DNA of 64,000 bases from assembly GCA_001600415.1 (NCBI GenBank), contig BCJX01000010.1:470145-534144 (forward strand), given 5' to 3'. The DNA is from Pascua guehoae. Its lineage: Eukaryota > Basidiomycota > Tremellomycetes > Trichosporonales > Trichosporonaceae. Positions 22,093 through 34,458 of this stretch are shown piece after piece. A model generated the notes under the pieces. That model had not been told where the DNA came from. It saw only the letters and a program-made list of their open reading frames with translations, and made no database searches. Each line of letters begins with the position of its first letter. The first letter of the stretch is position 1. Made by a program: the position numbers and the translations under genes.

Positions 22093-25000
22093 CTAGACTT
22101 CTTCGCGGGCCACGGCGACATATCCGTTGGCGCGCTTTGCGCCCGCGGCAGCCATTTTGCGGCGGTACGCCGGCCAGCCTGTGCGTCAGTGCAGCCCTGG
22201 GAGAATGTCACTCGCACTCACCCTCTGGCGGCATGTCGTACAGGTGGACATAGTCGAGTTCGCGCATGGGGACCCAGAAGTCGGTGCAGTTCTGCTGGTT
22301 AGCCGGGTCTGTTGGCATTGGACGATGGTATGCTATGCGAGCGTTTGGGTCACACGGAACAAGCGGTTGCCGGGGGTTGTCTCGGCCCATTGTCGGCAGC
22401 CTGACTTTTGCGCTGTGGCTGCCATACACATGGCACCGAGGTCACAGTCACACCCGAGCTCCCGCACGCCCACACCCACTCCCCATCGCTTGCACTTTGT
22501 CACTGCAACGCTACTACTCACCCTGACGATGCCCATGTCGAATGGGTTCTGATCCCGCCCCGCCCTCGCCATGCCGGTGGCCGCCTTTCCGCGCGTGAAC
22601 CGATCAAACCCAAGAATCTGGAAGAGCGGGCCGGTAATCACCCCGCCAAGGGCCTTGCACATGCGGCCAAAGGCGCCACAGCGCGTCTTTTCATGCCCGT
22701 GCTTGCAGTTTGGCCCGTGGACGTGTCCGCCAGCTCCTGGGGGCAGGGTGGTAGCGCTGTCGTCGTCGCCCGTGGTCATGGGCGGGAACGCCATGGCGTT
22801 GGGGTTGCGCATCGCGCCGCTCTGGTCGCGCAGCGACGTGCCGGGGCGTCCGCCCATGAAACCGTACCGACCGAGATTGGACACTTCAAAGGTGGTCATC
22901 TGGCGCGCAATCTGCCACAGGTGGCTGATGGCGAGGATAAACGTCCAGCTCAGCTGCAGTGTCGCCCACAGGGCGACGGCGACGAGGAACGCATCGTACT
23001 CGCCTCCCCGGCACAGTGTCTCGGAGAAGGTGCACACGGACAGGTGGGGTACGGGCGGCTCTTCGTACGGTGGCGCATTCTCGTTTACGTCTGCAAAGTG
23101 TTAGCAGAGAGGAAGAAGGGGAGGACGCAAATACGCACATGCAATGGCCAGGCGGTCAAAGAAGATGACACCCGCAATCAGGAAGAGGACAAAGAGGAGG
23201 AACGGCCGGTGGTTTTTGTACCCCACACAGTTCCAGATCCACGGGCAGTGGTGGTCGAACCGCGCAACGCAGCGGTTGCACTTGCTGCAGTGCTTTGAGC
23301 GCAGCGGCTTGCGGACCATGCAAAAGATGCAAAAGTTTGCGCCGTTCAGCCGGCCCTGGTCGGTGAGTTCTTCAATGTTCTCCCGGATCTCGACGTCGTT
23401 CTCGTGTGGCGGTACAAAGCCCGGGTCCGTGGTGATGGCGCGGTAAAAGAACCAAGCACACAGGGTACCGGACACAAAGAACCCGGCCTGGCTCCACAAG
23501 TAGCCTGGTGCGCCCGAGATGAGTCTTGTTCCCCAGCACCAGAACACCCAGATGAGCGATGCGGTGATAATCGCGGCAAAGTAGGGCGAAACCTGGATCC
23601 GGTCCTCCTTGGGTAGGTGTGCTAGCAGCACCTTGACGGTGATCTGGGGTCAGCGAACATGCGATAGTGTGTACAACAAGGGGCGCTCGACTCACCAACT
23701 GCATGGCAACAAACTCGGCAATGGCGAGCGGGCTTGCCACATACCACGGCAACCAGTCAAACGTCTTGAAGACGAAGAAGAGCGCGACAGTGGGGAGGGC
23801 AAACAGGAGGGCATTGGTGGTACGCTTCCCGAACCGTCGCTCTATTCTCTGTCCGCCTGGGGTTCGGTTGAGCTCCTCATATGCCTTGAGCAATGGGGCA
23901 GTGCTCTTGAGCTCGTTGGCCATGTCGCTTGGTGTCTTGCCGTTTTCTTCACGAGCGTCCACATCGGCTCCCGCCTCGAGCAGCTTTTTGATACACGCAA
24001 CACTGCCTTTCACCACGGCCCAGTGCAAGGGTGTCAAGCCCGCATTGTCGCGAGACTCCACCGACGCGCCGTGTTTCAGAAGCAGGTCAACAGAGAGTGC
24101 GTCGCCTGGTGTCAACTGGTGCCAAAGCTTTGGGTCAAGGTCGTGCGTCACTCACCCTGGTAGGCTGCCCACATCAACACGGTGTGTCCGTCGCTGTCCT
24201 TTTCATCAACGGCAACGGCCTGCTGCAACTGACGGGTAAGTGACGTTTGTGTTACGCTACCCACCATATACAACAATGGCATGACTGCGCTGGAGTGCGT
24301 GATCAAATGCAGAGTGTTGAAGCCCTGCGCGTCGCGGATATTCGGGTCTGCCCCTCGCGACATGAGGAGGTGGACCACGTAGAGGTAGCCGTTACTGAAT
24401 GTCAGCCACTGGATATGGATCGTGCGGTGCCATATTGGAGGTCGTGCATGGCGCGTGCGCACACAGCCACAGTGAAGAACGGGCCCATAAAGCCAAGAGT
24501 CCAGAGATAGACAAGAGTCGCAACTCTTGACGTCGGTTCGAGGAAGACGCCAGGGCACGAGAAGGCCTTGAGCACATGGCAAGATTGCACACACAACCGG
24601 CTGTTGACAAACACGCATGGGTACCAAATGCCACTTGAGACGGCCAAAAGAGCAATCGCCCAAGCAATCATTCAGCTCCCCCTCCGTCGTCGTCCCGCTC
24701 GTTCACGAGTCCCAGTTCCTTCCCAACTCATTGCACTTCCAACTCTGCCAACTCGTCACTTGTGCCGGCTCGTTCCCATCCGGCTCGTCCACCATGCCAA
24801 CTTGCGTTCGCCCACCCATCCCAACTCGTCCACCCTCTCGGCCCCACATTTCCTTGCCACGGACTACTCACCGAGCGCCCCACTGCAACGGCGTCGCCAT
24901 CAACTCGCCGCCCATGGCATCCACATCCGCCCCGCGGTCGCACAGGAGCTTGCACGCAGGCGCGTGCCCATTAATCGCTGCCCAGTGGAGGGGCGTCACG

Positions 25001-25755
25001 TTCTGCGAGTCGCGCGCGGTGGCAAGCGACTCGTCGGCGTCGAGCATAGCTTCCAGGCCGCGCACGTCGCCTTGTTGTGCGAGTTGATGGATTGAGGGCT
25101 GGAGTCAGCATATATGGGCATGTGGGATGGACGATCGGGGGAGGAAGAGGAAGGAATGAGAGAATGTCATGGGAGAGGAATGCCGCAGAAGTGCATGGGG
25201 ACTGTCGCCGTGGCTTGGCAGCGAGCACAGCATACTGCGGACTCTCATGCTCCATCCGCATCTCCGGGGAGGACGGCCATCAACGGCGACGGCAACGGTC
25301 CGCCCTTGATCCCATCTGTGGTAGAGCAGGCGAGTGTGGGCAGAAGCGACTCCAGAAACGCATAAATGGCGCACCGAGCTCCGGACAGAGAGCAAGCCAT
25401 TCCGAGGTTGATGTGGCCTGGGGGAGCAACCGCACGACGTCGATTCCCCCCCCACCGTTGCGGGCACACGCACAGTGGACGGTGCGCCGGTTCGCCGGAT
25501 CCGCCCCAACCCTCCTCCTCCGAGCCCGACACCACGACACTTCTCCACCTCGACAATTCAACCAGGCCCCTCGCCACCACGCCTCCTCGACCCACTCACC
25601 GGCGGCGGCGCCTCCTCCATCATCGTCTCGAGCCCCACCTCGTCCTGCGGCGGGGACCGGAGCGGGTCCGCATGCTCGCCCTCGTCGAGGGGGCGCGTGC
25701 CGCCCGGCGGCGTTGCGGCTGTCCGCGTTATGCGCGGTACAGGCGTCGTGGGCAT
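22093..25755 (-). CDS. AKR1: Ankyrin-repeat palmitoyltransferase Akr1
   Basis: S-palmitoylates cytosolic proteins at Golgi/endosomal membranes. Nine exons (25600-25755, 24872-25098, 24265-24394, 24156-24222, 23696-24105, 23139-23643, 22522-23090, 22222-22291, 22093-22178) give 739 residues. After a disordered N-terminus come about five to six ankyrin repeats ([56 protein letters not shown]), then hydrophobic helices, then the zinc-binding CRD with [20 protein letters not shown] and DHHCPW, followed by NHRPFLLFV and two more helices. The catalytic motif is DHHC; ascomycete Akr1 often has DHYC. The C-terminal tail carries a His/Cys-rich [11 protein letters not shown]. An upstream in-frame extension begins with TTG, so the first ATG at 25755 was used. 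Confidence 0.92.
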
Positions 25756-26681
25756 CGGGGGTGGTGGGCGTGAGGGTGGTTCGTGAGGGGGCGGGAAGAA
25801 ACTGGCAGTCGCGTCGGTACAGGTGGGCGAGCCGGGCACAGCTCTAGTCGTCAATGGCTAGCACTTTGTGCGTCTGCCTGTTCGTGTCCGTGTCCGTGTC
25901 CGTGTCCGTGTCCGTGTCCGTGTCGTCGGCGTGTCGTGTCGTGGCCGTCGGTTGCTAAAACCGTGTCCCGTGTATCTTGTATCCCGTATCCCGTGTCCCG
26001 TATGCTGTGTCTGATGGGTGGCTAGACGAAACGAGCAAATGAGCCGAGGAGTAAAGTCAAGAGACGTGTCGTGGTCGGTGCTCTACTGCGCAAGGCTGCC
26101 AAGTCGCCAAGTTTACCGGGTGCGCGCGTAATGGGCGGTCAATGCGTATGATAGCGTGCTGCGTATCGTATGGTATGCGCCGGGTGTGGAGGTCGAGGTC
26201 GAGGTATCGCCGACTGGTATGGCTAGTCGATGGGTGGTTTGACAGCAGTGTTGTCGACGGCAGAGTAATGTCGAGTGACAAGAGACAGAAGAGGATGAGC
26301 AAGTTCCAAGGAAGGAAGGAAGGATGGGCACGCTTGCTTGGTGGCGGTGCTCTGTCTCTGTCTGCTGGCTGCTGGCTTGCTGTGCCTGGTGACGAGATCC
26401 GCGCCCACTGCCCCGCCCACTGCTTGCTTGCTCGCCTCCCTCGGCTACTGCCGATACGCGTCCGCGTCGTCGCCGTGCGCAGCAATGACCACGCGGAAGT
26501 AAATATCAACCAACGCTGCGTCAACAAAGTCGAGAGAGCCAACAGGTGGCAGGTGGGCGGGTCACAATGCATGGATGAATGGATACGATACATGTACAAG
26601 CAACGTCTAGAATGCAGAAAAGAGAACAATGCCATGAGGAGTGTGCGTAAGAGAGCACCCCGAAGCGACGCCGACATACTC
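25756..26681. other. Intergenic region between AKR1 and APC11
   Basis: Upstream of AKR1 and downstream of APC11. It contains a perfect hexamer microsatellite of about seven TCCGTG units (25883-25924). The rest shows no protein, RNA gene or clear promoter motif that I can support. Confidence 0.5.
25883..25924. repeat. (TCCGTG)n microsatellite
   Basis: About seven perfect hexamer units, 130-170 bp upstream of the AKR1 start codon, so probably in its promoter or leader. Copy number could vary between strains. Confidence 0.9.
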
Positions 26682-27093
26682 TCACTCGCCACGGTCGAGC
26701 TCGAGGTCGCCCGACTCGTCGTCGTGCAGCTCAAACTCGCCGTCGGCATTTGCGAGCGGGCCGGGGGCGACGGACGCCATGGGCGCGCCGTCGACGGTGG
26801 TCGGGAGCTTGTCGGGCTTGCGGTCCGCGGTGACTGGGTGTCAGTCGTGACTCGAATGAGGAGGAGAACGAAGCAGACTAGGACTCGGACTCAGACTCAC
26901 CCCACTCGCGCCGGTCGAGCGGGCACTGCTGCTTGCTCGTCCCGTTCTCGAGCCACTTGAGGAGGCAGTGCATGTGGAACACGTGTGTGCATTCGCCCCA
27001 GACTGGTGTGTCAGTGTGCTGCGACGGGAACGCGTGTGTGTGGGAGCCCGGGGCCGGGGGGGGGTGGGGGGGGCCGCCGCTGGCGCGGGGTGT

Positions 27094-27145
<52 letters not shown>

Positions 27146-27443
27146 AACATTGATAACGGCCGGCGTGTTGTTGTAGAGTGCTCATCTGTGACGACCAGAT
27201 CCTAAACCCCTCGTCACCGCTGCCAGCACCACCAGTCCACACACCCTACTCACTCAAAGGACAGTCATCGCCCGGCACCTTGCAGTCAGGACAGCACGCC
27301 TCGAATGCCATCTGGCAAATACCGCAATCGTCATCGTCCTCGTCGTACCCGTCCGTCGCGACCTTGTACAGCTCGTGCGGCTCCGACGATGTGTCCCACT
27401 TCCACGCCGCGACGGGGCGGTATGAGGTGATCGTGAGCTTCAT
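26682..27443 (-). CDS. APC11: Anaphase-promoting complex RING subunit Apc11
   Basis: Catalytic RING-H2 subunit of the APC/C ubiquitin ligase, which with Apc2 recruits E2 enzymes in mitosis. Three exons (27254-27443, 26901-27002, 26682-26833) give 147 residues. The start MKLTITSY matches the family. Conserved features are WKWD, CGICQMAFE, CCPDCKVPGDDCPL (the third zinc site typical of Apc11), CTHVFHMHCLLKWL and CPLDRREW. One variant is seen: the canonical CPMCR of the last zinc pair reads CPLDR here, so the final Cys ligand is replaced by Asp. A C-terminal extension of about 50 acidic residues is unusual. Intron 2 contains a 51-base G run on the plus strand (C on the sense strand). Confidence 0.88.
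27094..27144 (-). repeat. 51-base poly-G/poly-C homopolymer in APC11 intron 2
   Basis: Fifty-one consecutive G on the plus strand, preceded by interrupted G runs from 27057. On the APC11 sense strand it is a C tract inside the intron 27003-27253. Length may be an assembly estimate. Confidence 0.9.
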
Positions 27444-27728
27444 GCTAGCGGCGAGCTGCAAGCGGCAAGCGAAGCAAGCGGCGAGGTGGTGGTGGGGTTG
27501 GTGTGGACGGACGTGAGGTAGAGTGGAGGTTTTGGCTGGTGTTGGTCTCCCTCCTCGTTGTAGTGCGTGTCCACGCAGAAAGAGTCGTCGAGTATCGATG
27601 CCCGTGTGATGTACGTGCTATGGGCGCTGTAGTAGCTGTCGATGCAGTCGCGGAAGGTGGTTGGTGGGTATAACGGCCCGTGATGGGTGGGAGAGTGGAG
27701 TGGACAACAACAAAAACAAGCGTCGAGG

Positions 27729-29678
27729 ATGGCAAACATTTCATCATTCCAGCGACTCGCAACTCTGACCACCACAATAACCACCATCACAACATCCAAA
27801 CTCGCCTCGCTCAACAACCAGCTCGCACCAGCTCCAAACCTCGTCTTTACCACCCCAGGCGCTAGCGACAGTGCACCATGGGCTACGCGATGTAAGCTCC
27901 TCCCCACATTGCATGAGCTCACACCTAGCCTCATGCAGTGGACGCCGGCGACGCCGCCTGGCCGCACGTCGATTAGCGATCTTGTCCTCTCGCGCGTCCT
28001 CGAGCATTACAACGTGAGCGCCTATTAAGGGAGGGGCGTGCCGGGGTGATGGAACGCAGAGGCGGGATGTGGACGAGGGCGTGTGTATAGAGGAGGACGA
28101 TGAGCCAGGACGACGGCCACGGGAGCCGTAGGTGGTACTCTGGCAAAGACTAAAAGCGGACATGGGTGGAAGCTGCAGCGGAGAGGCTGCAAGCGTGCCG
28201 TTGTGCGTGCAAGCTTGGAAGAATGCGACAGTACCATGTCGTCCCCTATCGCCTCGTCTCCATGGTGTCGACCTCGTCTGGTCCCAGTTTGTTCTACGGT
28301 CCGTCGTTGCCTGGTGCTGTCCGCCGTTGCCCCCATGCCTCATCGTCCCAGTCTTCCATGCCTCTCCCATGTCTCCTTGAACGCGTACCCCCTCCTCACA
28401 TCCCACTCCTACCATCACGCCCCAGCGCTAACAAACCAGATCACCCACCCGCTCCGGTCCACGATCCAATTCCGCACCTTCCGCGCGGCCTTCCCTACGC
28501 CCTCTTCCGCGGACGCCGGCAGCCCCCCCGCAGCGCCGGGCTCGAGCCAGCAAGCAGCGAGCGCCCACATCCGCCTCCTGACGACGATTACATACTCGCA
28601 GCCGATCCCGCCGGTGCGCGAGGTCGCGATGCCGCCGGGGGCGCGGGACGATATCACCTACCTGTTTCTCGAGGATAGGGGGGTGCCGCTTGCGGGTGCC
28701 GAGGAGGTCAAGGGGGGCGAGCAGGGCAAGGATGGGGACGGGGGGGACAAGGGGGGCAAGGGGGATGGGGATAAGAAGGAGGGGGACAAGGGCGGGGACA
28801 AGGGCGGGGACAAGGACGGGGGGATGGACGTGGACAAGAAGGAGAACACAGACGGCAAGGACGGCCCCAAGGACGACAAGGCGGAGACGGGCGACAAGGA
28901 AAGGGACAAGGTGCACGACCTGACAAAGGAGACGGAGGCGGACAAGGGCGACGACAAAAAGGACACGCTGTCAGATGACGGGTTTGAGATTATCGAGCCG
29001 CCTGCGAACGGAGCGAGTGCGAGTGGGAGCGGGAGCGGGAGCGGGGGAGCGAGTACCGCACCCACGGCGGGCGACAAGGACAAGTCGACCGCGTCCGCCT
29101 CGACAGCTACAAAGGCCCCAGCTCCCCGCCGCGCTCGGAGCAGATACCAAATCCTGGCCGTCAAGCCCGCGACGCTCGTGATGCCGACGCTCCACAATCT
29201 CCTGTCGCCCTTTGTCCTCGGCCTGTCCAAGTCTGCACGTGCGCAGGCGTCGACGACGGGCGCGGCGACGGGCGCCCCCACGCCGCTCGCGGGCAGTCCG
29301 CTCGTGCTCACCTCGCTCGCGTTCCCGCCCACGGCGCACCCGCAGCCCGCGATTGGGCTGAGCGTCCACATGCTCCCGAATGCGGGCGCGGCGACAATTT
29401 TCCTCGAGGCAGAGTGGGAGGGCGCGTGGGGCGGGCCCGTCCAGGGCGAAGACCCGACGAGGGGCGAGCACCCGGGTTCGGGCGGGTATGGCGTCGGTGT
29501 GCGTGGTGCCGCGGCCGTGTTGCGCGAGTTTTTGCTCGGGTGTGTCCCCGAGGGCGTACAGGGTGACGCGCGGTTTAGTGAGTGGTCGGGCGACGAGGAT
29601 GGGTGGAGTGGGCCAGAGAAGACGAGGCGCATGACGTCGTTGCTCGCGCGCGCGTTGCGCGAGAGTGCGTTTATTTAG
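27729..29678 (+). CDS. Hypothetical protein with Lys/Asp-rich insertion
   Basis: Two exons (27729-28013, 28440-29678) give 507 residues. The reading frame is continuous across a tempting GTAAGC...CAG segment at 27892-27938, so no intron is placed there. The N-terminal 150 residues and the C-terminal 200 residues look ordered (SRVLEHYN, STIQFRTFRAAF, YQILAVKPATLVMP, IFLEAEWEGAW). Between them is a long charged insertion of Lys, Asp and Gly (GDKGGDKDGG-like) of about 110 residues. There is no signal peptide or membrane helix. I do not recognise the family. It is divergent from APC11, with a 285-bp shared promoter. Confidence 0.75.
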
Positions 29679-29949
29679 ACTGTAGACGTGGGGGTGCGGG
29701 AACGAGTTGGGAGTAGGGCACGCCAGGATGGATGCAGGGTATGCATGCAATGCGATAAATCTATGGATGGGTCACGGGCATCGAGGCGCGCTGGCGCGCT
29801 CGACATCGGCCCCGACGAACAGTCTAGTCCTATGCCAGTATGGGTTCTGTCCTAACAATCCGGAAACACCTGAGATCTGCGCAAGTCGCCTGGCAATGCA
29901 CGCCGTCATGGTCTGCACAATGTATACGTCCGTATATGCCCGCCTCTGC

Positions 29950-32900
29950 CTACACGGCGGTCGCGTTCCCGTACGTCGTGTTGGCGAGGCCGCGCGCGAC
30001 GAGGGCAAAGTCGTGCAGTGCCTCCTTCATCTTGCGCGTTGTGCGCGAGCGCATGACGACGCCCTTGAGGCGGGCTTTGGACTCGGCAGTGGCACGCGGG
30101 TCGGGGAAGTTTGGCTGGGTGTGAGCGGGTTGCACGTATGGGGAAGGAGATGCAGACTGGCAGGCAACATGGTAGGCAGGATAGCATGGGTAACGGACGA
30201 GCGCGAGCGCACGCTCAGAGTATGTAGACGCGCTCCCTCGCAAACAGTCACGCCTCAGCCATTGACTCACCTCTGCAAGAATCGCGTCGAGCCACCCATT
30301 CATGTCCATGCCTGGAACGCGCTGAACGAGGCTCGCGAGGAGCTCGGCAAGGTTGGGAATGACAGAGCGAGGGCCCTCGGAGCCCGCCGAGAGGAGGAGG
30401 GCGCGGAGGATACGTGGGCCATATGCCGCAATGAGGGGTTCGGCCGTGCTCTCGAGCGGCGACGGGTAGCGGGTGTTGACAAAGAGGGAGATCTGGACGG
30501 TTAGCGCGACAATGTACCGCAGTGAGGAAAGCATAACAGACGAAACATCACGACATGCAGCAAGTGAAACCGCGACTCACGAAGAACTCTGCGGCCGTCT
30601 TGATCGAGAAGCGTTCCTGGGCACCGAGGCCCATGACTCCGAGGGACATGTACGCCTCGACGACGGGCTCGGGGAGGCGCAAGAGGACACCGGGATAGCG
30701 GGACGCAATCTGGATGTGAGCGGAATGGGAATAGACGCTGCAACAGGGCCTTGCTCACCGCAGAGGAAAACTTGAACCAGGCCTCGACAACGTCTGGGTT
30801 GTCCCGCATGGCACCTTCTGGGCCGAGCATCTGCCCTGCCATCGCGGCGAGGCGCTGGCCCGCGTCCGCGATAACGTTCCACCGCTCGACATCTTCGTGG
30901 TTCTTGCGCTGCTCTTCATCTGTAGTCCTTTCCTTCTTTAGCTGGAGAGGGCCGGCCGAACCGATGCGGAGGGTTAGTGTTGACGCGAGCGACATCCAGA
31001 GTGCGGACGGCGCGCGCTCGCAGGCCGCACACACGAGCGAGAGGAGGGGAAGCGGAGAGAGTGAAATGAGCGTCTCGGTCGAGCTCAGGGTGGCCTGCTT
31101 GAGGAGCGACGAGATTGCCTGAGAGTCAGTGAAAAGTGTGCCAGGCGTCTCCGCTGCGACTCACATCCGCAACCTCTGCGTTTCCGTCCCACACGCCGAC
31201 GAGACCGGTAATGGCGCCCTCTGCCCTCTGGCGGAGCTCGACCATGCTTGGCTCGTTGCGGGCGGCCTTGATGGCCGCAGCCTTTGCCTCGTCATCGCCG
31301 TCGAGCGAGTCAAACATGTCATCATCCGAGGGCGAGAGGCCCTTGAAGCAGGCTGTAAGCGCGTTCATGGACTGGACGAGGAGTGGTGCCGCATTGTCAG
31401 GGTCTGTCTGGCCAGCTGCGACCGCGCGGGATAACTGGTCGACAATCGGCCCCAGGATACCGTGGACGGGTCCAATGGCTTCAAGGGGAGGCAGCGCCTG
31501 GATGACAGACGAGATGCCCTCGACGACCTTTGTCTGCTCGTCGGCGCCGAGGTCGCCAATCTTGCCGTGCAATTCAGAGAATGCGCCAATGTGCTGTACG
31601 AGCTTGGTCCGGCAAATGTCGCAGAGCGCCTTGAGGGCGTCGGCCGCTGAAGGGGCGACGAGGTGTGATGATGTGAGCGCGGGGACGAGATACGAGAGGA
31701 CGACCGGGAGGTGGTCTGGGTGGAACTTGAACCACTCCTCGTACGCGCGGATCATGCAGACGACAGTGAGTCGGAGGCGTTCCTCGCCGAGGCCAGACAT
31801 TTGACGTTCGAGGAGGCGTCCAATTACCTGGTCCGAGAAGAGGAGAGGGAGCGTCTTTTCCTCGCCGAGAGGCACACCCTCTGCCGAGTACCGAACGCAG
31901 TGCAGGGTCGCCTCGACGTCCTGCCATGGTGCGTTGGCGGCAATCTGCTCAGTCGCAATGTGGGTGAGAGACGCAAGCATCTCGTCGCGGAGGATATAGT
32001 AGGCGCCCACAATGACCTCTCCTGCGTCTCGGCGCCACGAGTCAAACGCCTCGCGGTCCTCGCGATCGAGCCCGCCGAGACTGCCATCTCCAGACTCGCC
32101 ACTGCCGGGCCACCGCACCTTGAGGCGGGTGACATCGACGAGCTCGCGGAAAAACGACTTTGCAACAGCCCATGCCGGGGCCGAGTCGTGCGGCTCGGCA
32201 TAAATGTCAGAGTCCATAATGGCCTCCTGGATAAGTGGGTAGATCGGGAGGGTGAGTTCGGACACGGACTCGTCGACTCCACCCGTCCCTGCCCACTTTG
32301 TGATGTGCAGAATAGTTGTGAGAAAGGCCTGGACATCGGCCTGGTGCAGCCGCGCCACGAGCCAGTCTGCCGAGTGCTCCACGAGCGCACAGAGCATCTT
32401 TGTGAATGCAACGACTTCGTCCGACGGCTCGTCGTCGGCCGCGCCGATGAGACTCTGGCCTGCAGGTCCAATGACCCATGCTACCAATGGCTCGGTGAGA
32501 ATCTTTGTGCCCTTGCCAAACTTGAACAAGGACTCGGACAGGACCTCCACGAGCGTCGTAGACGCCGCCGGCAATGGGAGCAGGGCATACAGGTGTGGGA
32601 GGAGCATTGAGAGTTCGCTGATGGGTGTTAGGGGCACGCATTGTGGAGGAGACTTACTCTGCACCGAGGCCATAGTTGATCCAGCTCTCTGCACACCGGC
32701 ACGCCGCCTCGGCCGCCTTGACGCGCTCCTCGGGCAAGCCTGGGACGAGTGACTCGCCCGTCATCGACTCTGTAACCGTCGCCATGACGGCCGGGAGCTC
32801 GGTGTCGAGGTGTCTTCGCATCGCGTTCCTAAGGGTCAGATTGCTTAAACCTTGGGAGAGTGGCGTCATCGACCCAAACCTAAGACGCACCTCTTCTGTT

Positions 32901-33839
32901 CACTGATTCCCGCGCGCTGGATCTCCTCCACACAGATCCCACACCACTCGAGTGCCCACAGGCGCATACGGTTGCGTACCCGCGCCTCGTCGCCCCTCTG
33001 GCCAAACACGGGCGTATTGTACCCCGTCCCCGGCACCGACGGGGGCAAGGCCGTCGCGCGCGCGAGCGCCGTCGAGAGTGTGGTGAGTACCGTCGTGATC
33101 GGGTCTGGGAACTGGTGGAATGGGAGGCGGAGGAGGAGCGACGCGAGCTGCCGTTAGCACGCGAGCCAGTTCGGGCGAGTCATAACCCCGTATCCCGCCA
33201 AGGGCACACCACGCACACATCCAAAGAGCTTGCGGACGACAATGGCGTTTCCGGGCTGGAACGCCGTGGGGTTTGTCGGGCTCACGGCGTTGCCGAGCGT
33301 CGCGAGCACGAGGTCGCGGAGAGCCGGGTGGAGTTCTGCAGGCAGCGAGTCCCTGGGGCGTGAGCTTGGTCTTGGTCAGGCAAGGACAGCCTGTATGGGT
33401 CGGACCGTACCAGTCGCGTGAGATTTTGACCTGGGCTGTGTGTGCTGAGAAGAACCGTACGTTTGCGTCCTGCGCGTGAGCAGCGCTCGGCACAGCATCC
33501 TCCACCCTCCGTGAGCACTGTTGACACCAAAACGTACCTCATGCTGCGCGAGACCGGAAATGAGACCCCACGCCTCGGGACGCCCCTGTAGGTCCTGCAG
33601 CTGCTGCTGGAGCTGCTTTGCGAGCGGCGGGTTGGACGACGTTGCCGGGTCAAAGAGGTGTGCAATGGTCTGCGCGTTAGATGCGATCTAGGTGCCTTGG
33701 ACCAGTGCTCATCGCCGGTCTCCGCGCCACAGCGACCCCGCGACCAAGTACTCACCGCCGCGACCTGCGCAATGTCCGAGGCTGGGAGGACGGGGAAAGA
33801 GAGTGCCGCGGGCGCCGCGGTGCGCGCGGCGTTTGCCAT
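29950..33839 (-). CDS. Importin-beta family karyopherin (importin-13 / Pdr6-like)
   Basis: Nuclear transport receptor built of HEAT repeats, carrying cargo through the nuclear pore under Ran control. The start is the ATG at 33839 (MANAARTAAP). About ten exons can be followed by protein continuity to the stop at 29950-29952. The biggest frame (31126-32694) holds a run of amphipathic helices such as FFRELVDVTRL, EEWFKFHPDHLPVVLSYL and ALKALCDICRTKLVQHIG. The early part has ARFFSAH-type segments (DANVRFFSAHTAQVKI, the region that contacts Ran in this group). Length, near 1,000 residues, fits. I prefer importin-13/Pdr6 over transportin-SR from the ANVRFFSA and 'CDICRT' context, but a family search is needed to decide. 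Confidence 0.75.
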
Positions 33840-34458
33840 GCTGTGGGTAATGAGTAGTCGTAGTTGGGGAGATGGTTGTTGCTTTTGTCCGTGTAATGAG
33901 GTCACGGCCGACCAGAACACTGTGGGCAGTGGCCAAAACAGGCTGGGTCGGGAATTTGCTTCCGCTCATCAGAGGACTCTAGTTGGATTCCACCGCCAAA
34001 TGTTGTTCTGGAGCGCCTACGGTGCATACGGTGCGGCATACGGTAGCATGCATAGCAGCAATCGGTCATGGAGACGCACAGTAGTCATTCACAAGTAATG
34101 GTTAGCAAGCATGTGCTTGAAGTGTGAGAGTAGACAAGCTCAAGCGGTAGAATCGCTGTCGCCAACACCGGTGCCTCAAGCCTCATCGTCCAGAGGTTTG
34201 TGGCAGCCAGAGACCACAACCAGAGACCTAGTGCCGAATTGACCAGCTTCCAGCACAAGCTGCAGCCTCACGCGTATTAGATTGTAGTGCATAAAATGGC
34301 AAGTCTAGGGAAGATTGTTCCTGTTGCAGATGACAGCTTGAGCAGCCTTACATCCAGGTGCTCGGGCTGTCTTTTCGGCACGTCATGGCCGCTACTTCCG
34401 TGGCAATGATTTATCATTGATGTTGTTGATGGTTTGATGTTTGTGCAAAATGCGACGA
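33840..34458. other. Intergenic region upstream of the karyopherin gene
   Basis: About 620 bp between the karyopherin start and the MFS gene's 3' end. An imperfect repeat CATACGGTGCGGCATACGG occurs near 34028-34046. Nothing else is supported. Confidence 0.4.

Noticed and set aside
27892..27938. Possible intron GTAAGC...CAG in the 27.7 kb gene
   Set aside because: Removing its 47 nt shifts the frame into a stop, while reading through keeps an open frame to the next exon.
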